Assembly (NCBI GenBank): GCA_937914785.1
Contig: CALGIV010000102.1
Coordinates: 1 to 7,569, forward strand
Direction of reading: 5' to 3'
Source: an uncultured Eubacteriaceae bacterium
GTDB taxonomy: Bacteria; Bacillota; Clostridia; Eubacteriales; UBA1433
DNA: 7,569 bases
Part shown: positions 1 to 5,346 of the stretch, piece by piece
How the letters are laid out: the number at the start of each line of letters is the position of its first letter
Numbering within the stretch: position 1 is the stretch's first letter
Made by a program: the position numbers and the translations under genes
Notes under the pieces: model-generated
Told to the model about the DNA's origin: nothing
Database searches by the model: none
The model's input: only the letters and a program-made list of their open reading frames with translations

Positions 1-907
1 ATATCGCGATGTTGATAACGCTTAAGCCCAACAACTGAAAGAATCCACTGCGCGCATACGTTGCATAATCGAAGTCCGCCGGCAGACCGGCACTCATACC
101 CGTAAACAGATACGTGAACTGGAACGCACAGAAGACAAGATACACCGCTGTCAACACGGTCAGCACAATTTTTATCTGCGTCATCAGTGACGGGCGTTTC
201 TCTTTCTCCGTCATCACAACGGCCGCCTGCGCATTCCGATTCAACGTCAATCTGCCTTCAAGCGCCAATCGAATAAACCCATAAGCGTATGGTGCGACGA
301 GCACAAACCAAAACAGGATCATCGCGATATCGGAAAAATCGATGTCGATCCACTCCGTCCACCGCGACAATACGGCCTCAAACGCCATATCGGCTTTGAG
401 CATCAGCGGAACGATGATGAACAGCAACAAAATACTGATCAAAATACCCGCAACGACTGTTTTCGCCTTGCCATCAGTGCGCTTAAAAGCAAACAGGCTT
501 GAAAATAAATTTTTAAAGAAGCGCCCCCAGTAGGCAAACGGCATAAAGAGCTGGCCACAGACTTTAGCCAGCCTCAGCGGATAAGCCAGGCTGATTAAAA
601 CCGTAAGCACAAACAGTAAGGGGATGACGATAAAGTTGGTCACACGATAGAACGTCATCATACTCAACGCATAACGCGCTGCATAAAGCATATTGACCCC
701 ACATAATGCACAATAAATGCCCGCTTTAAACCCTTCGGTTTTACAGAGCATAAAAAACGTCATTATAAAGATTGCCGCCATAAAAACAGGATAATTTATG
801 CCCAGCCGGTAAGTACCGTGAAAGGCGATATTGAAGAAAACGCCGACTACAACAGAGAGCGCGATCAATAAACGATGCTTTTTAGTATGATCTTCGATAA
901 AAAACAT
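1..907 (-). CDS. DUF4173-family polytopic membrane protein (C-terminus outside window)
   Basis: The reading frame is open without a stop from the ATG at 907 down to the window edge, giving 302 codons; the 3' end lies outside. The product is very hydrophobic. Likely membrane segments by eye are at about residues 13-29, 38-54, 61-80, 90-108, 150-170, 192-213 and 245-271, with another starting near 290. Visible landmarks are a KADMAF stretch (171-176) after a long hydrophobic helix, FQFTYLF (262-268), and YARSGFFQL (284-292) followed by a hydrophobic run. I recognise these as typical of DUF4173/DUF4153-type proteins of Bacillota. The role of that family is not known; it acts in the cytoplasmic membrane. 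A GGAGGAG ribosome binding site lies inside the last codons of the upstream regulator gene, which ends 4 nt before this ATG, so the two are probably co-translated. Family assignment is from remembered motifs; membrane location is secure. Confidence 0.85.
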   Translation of the reverse strand, partial: MFFIEDHTKKHRLLIALSVVVGVFFNIAFHGTYRLGINYPVFMAAIFIMTFFMLCKTEGFKAGIYCALCGVNMLYAARYALSMMTFYRVTNFIVIPLLFVLTVLISLAYPLRLAKVCGQLFMPFAYWGRFFKNLFSSLFAFKRTDGKAKTVVAGILISILLLFIIVPLMLKADMAFEAVLSRWTEWIDIDFSDIAMILFWFVLVAPYAYGFIRLALEGRLTLNRNAQAAVVMTEKEKRPSLMTQIKIVLTVLTAVYLVFCAFQFTYLFTGMSAGLPADFDYATYARSGFFQLLGLSVINIAI

Positions 908-911
908 AAGC

Positions 912-1118
912 CTACTCCTCCACATATTCCAAGATATCGCCGGGCTGACAGTCCAGCTCCCGGCAAATAGCCTCCAGCGTTGAAAAACGAACCGCCCGCG
1001 CTTTATTATTCTTTAAAATCGACAGGTTGGCATTCGTAATTCCGATGCGCTCGCTGAGCTCATTTAAGCTGGTTTTCCGCTTTGCCATCATCACGTCCAG
1101 ATTGATTATAATCGCCAT
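912..1118 (-). CDS. small XRE-family (YozG-like) transcriptional regulator
   Basis: This is a 68-residue protein that is almost entirely one Cro/CI-type helix-turn-helix. The scanning helix is about residues 17-26 (SLNELSERIG) and the recognition helix about 27-38 (ITNANLSILKNN). It is followed by FSTLEAICRELDCQPGDILEY, the usual end of this short group. The ATG at 1118 is chosen over the GTG at 1127 because GGTGG (1128-1124) sits 5 nt before the ATG, and because family members commonly start MAIIINLDVMMA. If the GTG is used, the protein gains three residues and abuts the stop codon of the DUF2975 gene. Regulators of this type are very often encoded beside DUF2975 membrane proteins, as here. 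It probably controls its own operon, perhaps through the repeats at 1641-1657. The inducing signal is unknown. Confidence 0.92.
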   Translation of the reverse strand: MAIIINLDVMMAKRKTSLNELSERIGITNANLSILKNNKARAVRFSTLEAICRELDCQPGDILEYVEE

Positions 1119-1127
1119 AACCGCCAC

Positions 1128-1586
1128 CTATATCGTCAAATCGTTGTCTTCTTTGTACTCGACGGCTTTTCGAAATACCTCGCTTAAAACGAGGCTGAAC
1201 AAGCCCGCTACAAAGAACACAAACACGATGCACATCGTCATCAGACTGTTGTCAATAAATATTTTTATTCCGGAGACAATAAAGATACCGGTGGCAAAAT
1301 AAAACACCCGTTTTAGTGCCATTACATTCCGCCAAACAAAAGGATCCGCCTTGCTCAGCGATGTAAAAATCACACGAAGTTCATTTAAGATCCCCAGTAG
1401 ACAAGCACCGCAGCAGTATAGTATAATAAGATAAAATGTATACAAATCCAGGCGGGATTGGAAGTAGATCAGCACGTGTTTTAACGTTAGGGGCAACGTT
1501 GCCAGAATAACCACCCCGCCAATCATTGCAAGAACGATCAATACATTGATAACAGAAGACAGCGACCGTTTGCCAAAATATTTCAT
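1128..1586 (-). CDS. DUF2975 domain-containing membrane protein
   Basis: This is a 152-residue protein with four predicted membrane segments at about 11-33, 49-71, 92-111 and 115-136. Landmarks of DUF2975 are the DPFVWRNVMALKRV stretch (81-94) between helices 2 and 3 and the C-terminal LSEVFRKAVEYKEDNDLTI region. The start is set at the ATG at 1586, where the MKYFGKRSL sequence begins. It has GAGGTGAT (1598-1591) just upstream, and the promoter at 1606-1634 would place the transcript start near 1599. The further upstream ATG at 1634 lies inside the -35 element and is rejected. The stop codon is followed at once by the XRE gene. The family's biochemical role is unknown. The constant pairing with a small XRE regulator suggests a membrane partner or sensor for it, which is inference. 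Confidence 0.9.
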   Translation of the reverse strand: MKYFGKRSLSSVINVLIVLAMIGGVVILATLPLTLKHVLIYFQSRLDLYTFYLIILYCCGACLLGILNELRVIFTSLSKADPFVWRNVMALKRVFYFATGIFIVSGIKIFIDNSLMTMCIVFVFFVAGLFSLVLSEVFRKAVEYKEDNDLTI

Positions 1587-1605
1587 AATCATCACCTCAA
1601 CGTGG

Positions 1606-1634
1606 AGTATAGCGCAAATCGAATCGAATGTCAA
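1606..1634 (-). promoter_or_regulatory. sigma-A type promoter of the DUF2975-XRE-DUF4173 operon
   Basis: Reading the minus strand there is a perfect -35 TTGACA (1634-1629), a 17-nt spacer, and a -10 TATACT (1611-1606), five of six matches to TATAAT. The expected transcript start is near 1599. That leaves an unusually short leader of about 13 nt, made up almost entirely of the ribosome binding site before the ATG at 1586. It is the strongest promoter sequence I see in the window. Confidence 0.85.
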
Positions 1635-1640
1635 TAATTA

Positions 1641-1657
1641 TTTATCGTTTATCGATA
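1641..1657. promoter_or_regulatory. candidate operator: repeated TTTATCG / TATCG palindrome
   Basis: TTTATCG occurs twice back to back (1641-1647 and 1648-1654). The same stretch contains the inverted pair TATCG (1643-1647) and CGATA (1653-1657) around a 5-nt spacer, and the perfect 8-bp palindrome TATCGATA (1650-1657). It lies between the divergent operons, 7 bp upstream of the -35 of the minus-strand promoter and about 30 bp before the mutase start codon. Small XRE regulators bind short inverted repeats of this size, so the XRE protein encoded at 912-1118 is the obvious candidate ligand. That assignment is inference. Confidence 0.5.
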
Positions 1658-1686
1658 TATCAATGCTCGTTTTTCAGGAGAGAATT

Positions 1687-3162
1687 ATGGAAAATCTACT
1701 GCAACTTCAAAACGGCTCCGACATACGCGGCGTTGCAATGGATACGGAAGGCCAAAGCATCACTTTATCCGAAGAAGCTGCTTATGCCATTGCCTATTCC
1801 TTTGCACAGTACATTCTCAGCCGGTATAACCCAACCCCTGTCCCCATCGCCGTCGTCGGCTGCGACAGCAGGCTGACCGGCGACAGGCTGAAAGCCGTTG
1901 TCCTGCAGGCTTTTGCCAGCGCAGGCTTTACTGCTTACGACGCTTCGCTGACCTCGACACCCGCAATCTTCATGTCGACAATTTTCGATGAAATCAAGGC
2001 AGATTGCGGCATTATGATCACGGCCAGCCACTTGCCTTACGACCGCAATGGGATGAAATTCTTCACCAAAGACGGCGGCATGGATAAACAAATCTTAAAG
2101 AATATCCTTTTAAATGCGGAAGAGCTCCCGATTCCGCAGGCAACGTATGAATTTAAGCCGGTCGCACTGACCGACATCTACAGCCGCTATCTCGTCGAGA
2201 TTATTCGCGAAAAAACAGGCCGGCAAGAGCCTTTTGCCGGCAAAAAAATTATCGTCGATGCCGGCAATGGCTCCGGTGGCTTTTTTGCAGACAACGTGCT
2301 CGTCCCATTGGGTGCTGATACCACGGGCAGTATTTTTTTAGAGCCTGACGGCTACTTTCCGAATCACATCCCCAATCCGGAAAATGCCGCAGTTATGCAG
2401 GAATTTTCACAGCGTGTCGTAGATGAAGAGGCCGATCTCGGCATCATCTTCGATACCGACGTCGACCGCGCTGCCGTGGCCGATAAAACCGGCCGCGCCA
2501 TTTCGCGCAACGCGCTCGTCGCCCTGATGTCCGCCATCGTACTGGCCGACTACCCCGGCGCCTGTATCGTAACCGATTCTGTGACCTCTTCTTCGCTGAC
2601 AACGTTTATCGAGCGTCTTGGCGGAACGCACCACCGCTATAAACGCGGCTACAAAAACGTCATCGACGAAGCCATCCGCTTAAATGAACTCGGCACGCTC
2701 TCGCCGCTGGCCATTGAGACAAGCGGCCACTGCGCGCTCATAGAGAATCATTTTTTAGACGACGGCGCTTACATGGCCGTAAAAATCTTGATTTTGTTCG
2801 CGCAACTGGCTCAGGAGGGCAAGGTGCTCTCCGATATTATCTGCGACTTAAAGGAACCCGCCGAAGCCCTTGAACTGCGCTTAAACATCTTATGCGATGA
2901 TTTTAAGACTTACGGCAGCGAGATGCTCGGCAAGTTTGAAAGTTATGCGATGAGCAAAATGGGCTGGTCTGTCGTCTCGCCGAACTACGAAGGCGTGCGC
3001 ATTGAAGCCGACGGCTATAACGGCGGCGGCTGGGCGTTGATGCGCCTGTCGTTACACGATCCGGTAATCGCCATCAACATCGAATCCGACCGAACCGGCG
3101 GGGCCGCGATTATCAAACAAGAGATAGTAACCTTTCTAAAAGATTTTGAACATATACAATAA
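1687..3162 (+). CDS. alpha-D-phosphohexomutase (phosphoglucomutase/phosphomannomutase-like)
   Basis: The 491-residue product has the family motifs in order. They are GSDIRG near the N-terminus (10-15), GCDSRLTG (58-65), the phosphoserine loop TASHLPYDRNG with Ser114, the metal loop DTDVDR (256-261), and the sugar-binding loop ETSGH (344-348). Enzymes of this family move phosphate between C1 and C6 of hexoses (glucose or mannose) in the cytoplasm through a phosphoserine and Mg2+. Two departures from the textbook enzymes are visible: TASHLPY replaces TASHNP, and the C-terminal phosphate loop reads RLSLHDP (453-459) instead of RxSGTEP, followed by an ESDRTGG stretch. I recall both from a distinct subfamily shared by some anaerobic Bacillota and plant plastid relatives. 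Substrate cannot be decided from sequence. The ATG at 1687 is chosen because AGGAGAG precedes it; an open frame back to 1546 would run through the divergent promoter. The next gene starts 17 nt after the stop, so they form one operon. Confidence 0.93.
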   Translation: MENLLQLQNGSDIRGVAMDTEGQSITLSEEAAYAIAYSFAQYILSRYNPTPVPIAVVGCDSRLTGDRLKAVVLQAFASAGFTAYDASLTSTPAIFMSTIFDEIKADCGIMITASHLPYDRNGMKFFTKDGGMDKQILKNILLNAEELPIPQATYEFKPVALTDIYSRYLVEIIREKTGRQEPFAGKKIIVDAGNGSGGFFADNVLVPLGADTTGSIFLEPDGYFPNHIPNPENAAVMQEFSQRVVDEEADLGIIFDTDVDRAAVADKTGRAISRNALVALMSAIVLADYPGACIVTDSVTSSSLTTFIERLGGTHHRYKRGYKNVIDEAIRLNELGTLSPLAIETSGHCALIENHFLDDGAYMAVKILILFAQLAQEGKVLSDIICDLKEPAEALELRLNILCDDFKTYGSEMLGKFESYAMSKMGWSVVSPNYEGVRIEADGYNGGGWALMRLSLHDPVIAINIESDRTGGAAIIKQEIVTFLKDFEHIQ

Positions 3163-3179
3163 ACTCTCAAGGAGTGTGA

Positions 3180-3890
3180 ATGATGAACTTTACAGTAAAC
3201 AACGAAGTATTTGACGTCATCGACGACTTTTGCGTCGGCGTCGTTGTGGCATATCAGGTCGATAATATGCAGCCAAAACAGGAAATCTACAACATGCTCA
3301 TAGAAGAAATGGAAAAGACTTACGATGCCATTTCGGACTTAAACTTAAAAGACCACCCGCTCATCTTTCCCTACCGCGTGGCGATGGATGCCTTTGGCAT
3401 CAATCCGAACAAGTTCCCCTGTTCTATTGAAGCAATGCTCAAACGCATCCAAAAGGGCGGGGCGATTCCCTCGATTAACCCGATAGTCGATTTAAACAAT
3501 TTGATTTCCGTGCGTTATTTTCTGCCGATGGGCTCGCACGATATCGATGCACTTACCGGCGAATGCAGCATTCGCCTTTCCTCAGAAGGCGATATATTCT
3601 TACCGCTCGGCGATACTACAGAAGAGGTTCTGCCGGCAGGGGAGCTGGTGTACGCCGACGCACAGCGCATCCGCACGCGCCGATGGATCTGGCGGCAAAG
3701 CGAAATCGGCAAAATCACACAAGAAAGCAAGACGATCTTTTTTCCAATCGACGGTTTCTTAAGCGTCAATGAAACGAGTGTGCGTGCCGCACAGGAAGAT
3801 CTGGCCGAGCTGCTGCAACAATTCTTCGATTGCAAAATTCATCTGGATTTTATCGATAAATCTCATCCTTCAACGACGATTTTACCGTAA
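3180..3890 (+). CDS. stand-alone B3/B4 (tRNA-binding/editing-like) domain protein
   Basis: This is a 236-residue protein. It contains the B3/4 signature: YRVAMDAFGINPNKFPCSIEAMLKRI in the 65-90 region, then GGAIPSINPIVDLNNLISVRYFLPMGSHD at about 93-121. The B3/4 domain is the editing module of the phenylalanyl-tRNA synthetase beta chain (PheT). Here it occurs alone, with no synthetase catalytic or anticodon-binding domains. Free-standing members are widespread in bacteria and are suspected, by analogy, of clearing mischarged tRNAs or free amino acids; the true substrate is not known. AAGGAG (3169-3174) supports a start at the ATG at 3180 or the next codon at 3183. It follows the mutase by 17 nt and is probably co-transcribed. 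The hairpin at 3925-3965 ends the unit. Confidence 0.88.
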   Translation: MMNFTVNNEVFDVIDDFCVGVVVAYQVDNMQPKQEIYNMLIEEMEKTYDAISDLNLKDHPLIFPYRVAMDAFGINPNKFPCSIEAMLKRIQKGGAIPSINPIVDLNNLISVRYFLPMGSHDIDALTGECSIRLSSEGDIFLPLGDTTEEVLPAGELVYADAQRIRTRRWIWRQSEIGKITQESKTIFFPIDGFLSVNETSVRAAQEDLAELLQQFFDCKIHLDFIDKSHPSTTILP

Positions 3891-3928
3891 AGAATCGAAT
3901 TATAAACATATAACCTTAAAAAGCAAAG

Positions 3929-3937
3929 TTATCCACA
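3929..3937 (+). promoter_or_regulatory. DnaA box 1 (TTATCCACA, perfect)
   Basis: This is an exact match to the bacterial DnaA consensus TTATCCACA on the plus strand. The flanks are shared with the other two boxes, giving an extended common core of AAGTTATCCACAA. It forms the left arm of the hairpin at 3925-3965. Confidence 0.75.
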
Positions 3938-3952
3938 AGAAAGTTCAATAAT

Positions 3953-3961
3953 TGTGGATAA
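3953..3961 (-). promoter_or_regulatory. DnaA box 2 (TTATCCACA on minus strand, perfect)
   Basis: The plus strand reads TGTGGATAA, the exact complement of the consensus. It faces box 1 head to head with 15 nt between the two 9-mers, and shares the same extended core. Confidence 0.75.
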
Positions 3962-4003
3962 CTTTTTTATTTTCATCAAAATATCATTCTTTCGGCCGGA
4001 ATA

Positions 4004-4020
4004 TTGACCTAAAACGTCAA
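4004..4020. repeat. short inverted repeat TTGAC-7-GTCAA beside DnaA box 3
   Basis: TTGAC (4004-4008) and GTCAA (4016-4020) are perfect 5-bp inverted arms around 7 nt, ending one base before DnaA box 3. It could be a small protein-binding site or chance in an AT-rich gap. I found no second copy. Confidence 0.3.
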
Positions 4021-4021
4021 G

Positions 4022-4030
4022 TTATCCACA
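4022..4030 (+). promoter_or_regulatory. DnaA box 3 (TTATCCACA, perfect)
   Basis: This is a third exact consensus match, in the same orientation as box 1 and 93 nt from it. The 14-mer AAGTTATCCACAAG is identical at 3926-3939 and 4019-4032. It lies about 100 nt upstream of the start codon at 4132, so DnaA bound here could influence that gene. Confidence 0.75.
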
Positions 4031-4084
4031 AGTGCCAAAATACGCTCTTTAAAAGATTTTCGTATAAAATACCCTCATTGGTGC

Positions 4085-4108
4085 ATATAAGATTTTATGT
4101 CCTTATAT
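4085..4108 (+). repeat. AT-rich inverted repeat in the leader of the 4132 gene
   Basis: ATATAAG (4085-4091) and CTTATAT (4102-4108) are perfect 7-bp inverted arms around a 10-nt loop, ending 8 nt before the ribosome binding site. The hairpin would be weak as RNA. The area also holds TATAAA (4063-4068) and TATAAG (4086-4091), which resemble -10 boxes. Neither has a good -35 at the right distance, so the promoter of the downstream gene is not resolved. Confidence 0.3.
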
Positions 4109-4131
4109 AAATTATCAAGGAGGTGTGTTTT

Positions 4132-5265
4132 ATGAAGTATCACTACATCAAGGGAAAAAACAACAAACAATGTGGTATACATTTTCATAACGATGCAAAC
4201 AATAATTGTACGAGTCTTCATTTATTATTTTTAAACATGCCAAGAGCGGAATACGGCATTGACGCCGCAAAGGAACATGACAGAAAAAATATTCTGATTT
4301 TTAATAACCACAATAGCAACCACTATCGATTCAAGATTGATAACCAACGATTGTACGGTTATGATAGGCTTTTCATTTACGACATCAATCGCTCTGCCGA
4401 CATCTTGTTTGAATACGACCTGTCTGCACTTGACTATTTAGCACAAGAGCCGCCAACACTTAAAAATCTACAGCCGCAAAAGGATGCTCCGCCAAGTGAC
4501 GATAAAATAAAATTGTCAAACAACAAACCCTCACGACTTTATCAGGAAAAAGATGCAGCCGCGCTTGAAGAAGAAATCGAAGAAAACAACGTGCAGGCTG
4601 CCGCACAAAAACACCATGAGCCGTTGCCACCCAATCCATTGAAGCAGAAAATAAGCGAGAAGGTACCCGAAGAAAAGCCCAAACCGGCAGAAGGGAACCA
4701 ACGCTTTATCATTCGCCGCGACAACCAGCGAAAGCAGGTCGTCATAAAGGAACAGGAAGAAGTCAGTGAACTGAACCGCAAATTTGAAGAAGCCAAAAGG
4801 AAACCGGCTAAAGAACAACCTCCGGCCGGGCAGCTTTTAACCAAGGCATTGTTTGAACGCTATTTCAAACCGGTTTCTCCGTTTGTGCCGCCACTTAAGA
4901 ATCATCAGTGGTTTGCTCCCATCGATGACGATGAGCAATATCTCGTTCAATTTTACGACAATGTGGTCGATTACGAAACGCTTTACTTCAGCGCAAACCG
5001 CATCAAAGACGAAGAACATCCCGCCCGCATCATCGGCTTTTACTCGAGCAATCACCGACGTGTCGAGATCGACTACACCGTCTTCGGGGTACTCGGCGAA
5101 TTCAAACCGGCGCATCAACCCGTGCGCGGGCTGACCGGATACGTCTACTGGCAATGCCTCTACGAAGGCAGCACACTGGGCTATTGGGTATTATATCTTG
5201 AAAACAAAAGCGGAAAAATCATTGTGCCCGCAAACAAAAAAAATGATAAAAATATGCCTGTGTAA
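4132..5265 (+). CDS. hypothetical two-domain protein with charged Pro-rich linker
   Basis: I do not recognise this 377-residue protein with certainty. Three parts are visible. The N-terminal part (about 1-103) is polar, with many Asn, His and Tyr, and looks folded. A low-complexity linker (about 104-235) is rich in Glu, Lys, Pro and Gln, with a likely helix or coiled coil near 200-225. The compact, aromatic-rich C-terminal part (about 255-368) contains YSSNHRRVEIDYTVFGVLGEF (304-324), GLTGYVYWQ and LGYWVLYLENKSGKI. The C-terminal pattern is reminiscent of clostridial DUF6128-like proteins (GVPG..., GYW endings), a weak resemblance only. There is no signal peptide or membrane helix, so it is probably cytoplasmic. 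AAGGAGG (4117-4123) fixes the ATG at 4132; a GTG nine bases earlier lies within that site. It is monocistronic or leads the lipoprotein gene by an 81-nt gap. Confidence 0.75.
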   Translation: MKYHYIKGKNNKQCGIHFHNDANNNCTSLHLLFLNMPRAEYGIDAAKEHDRKNILIFNNHNSNHYRFKIDNQRLYGYDRLFIYDINRSADILFEYDLSALDYLAQEPPTLKNLQPQKDAPPSDDKIKLSNNKPSRLYQEKDAAALEEEIEENNVQAAAQKHHEPLPPNPLKQKISEKVPEEKPKPAEGNQRFIIRRDNQRKQVVIKEQEEVSELNRKFEEAKRKPAKEQPPAGQLLTKALFERYFKPVSPFVPPLKNHQWFAPIDDDEQYLVQFYDNVVDYETLYFSANRIKDEEHPARIIGFYSSNHRRVEIDYTVFGVLGEFKPAHQPVRGLTGYVYWQCLYEGSTLGYWVLYLENKSGKIIVPANKKNDKNMPV

Positions 5266-5307
5266 CGCTATAAAACACCTGTTTTGAAAATTATTCTATT
5301 ATAAATT

Positions 5308-5344
5308 TTACTCCTCTTCAAATAATAAGTCTGAGGAGGAGTGA
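5308..5344 (+). promoter_or_regulatory. hairpin that buries the lipoprotein ribosome binding site
   Basis: Positions 5308-5320 (with ACTCCTC at 5310-5316) can pair with 5332-5344 (with GAGGAGT at 5336-5342). The result is 13 consecutive pairs, two of them G-U, around an 11-nt loop. The right arm contains the whole GAGGAGGAG Shine-Dalgarno of the gene starting at 5347, ending 2 nt before its ATG. Such a structure would hold translation low until it is opened by heat, a ligand, a trans-acting RNA or a protein. The pairing is seen directly; the control role is inference. Confidence 0.6.
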
Positions 5345-5346
5345 CA

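Larger units (their letters stand above)
3925..3968 (+). terminator. 14-bp hairpin plus T-tract, built from two inverted DnaA boxes
   Basis: A perfect 14-bp stem joins 3925-3938 to 3952-3965 around a 13-nt loop, and six T residues run from 3963 to 3968. It stands 34 nt after the B3/B4 stop codon, so it fits an intrinsic terminator for the mutase operon. It is less typical than the one at 5799-5825, because the stem is only about one third G/C and the loop is long. The arms are exactly two head-to-head TTATCCACA boxes, so the symmetry may exist for protein binding rather than for termination. Confidence 0.6.

Noticed and set aside
342..533. 63-codon plus-strand open frame
   Set aside because: It lies fully antisense to the well-supported DUF4173 coding frame, has no ribosome binding site, and its product is compositionally random.
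1546..1686. 47-codon upstream extension of the phosphohexomutase frame
   Set aside because: It would overlap the divergent DUF2975 gene start and promoter. The ATG at 1687 has AGGAGAG upstream and begins where mutase similarity begins.
1765..2634. Minus-strand open frames of 75-108 codons across the mutase gene
   Set aside because: They are shadows of the mutase codon pattern in GC-richer DNA, with no ribosome binding sites or recognisable motifs.
3891..4131. Chromosomal replication origin (oriC)
   Set aside because: Three DnaA boxes and AT-rich DNA are suggestive, but there is no dnaA, dnaN or rpmH nearby and no obvious DnaA-trio or unwinding element. It is kept only as a possibility in the findings.
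4531..5154. Minus- and plus-strand open frames inside the 4132 gene
   Set aside because: They arise from the low-complexity linker and codon bias. None has a ribosome binding site, and the main frame has a strong one.
5272..5285. AAAACA/TGTTTT inverted repeat after the 4132 gene as a terminator
   Set aside because: The loop would be 2-4 nt, the stem has one G-C pair, and no T-tract follows. It is too weak to call.
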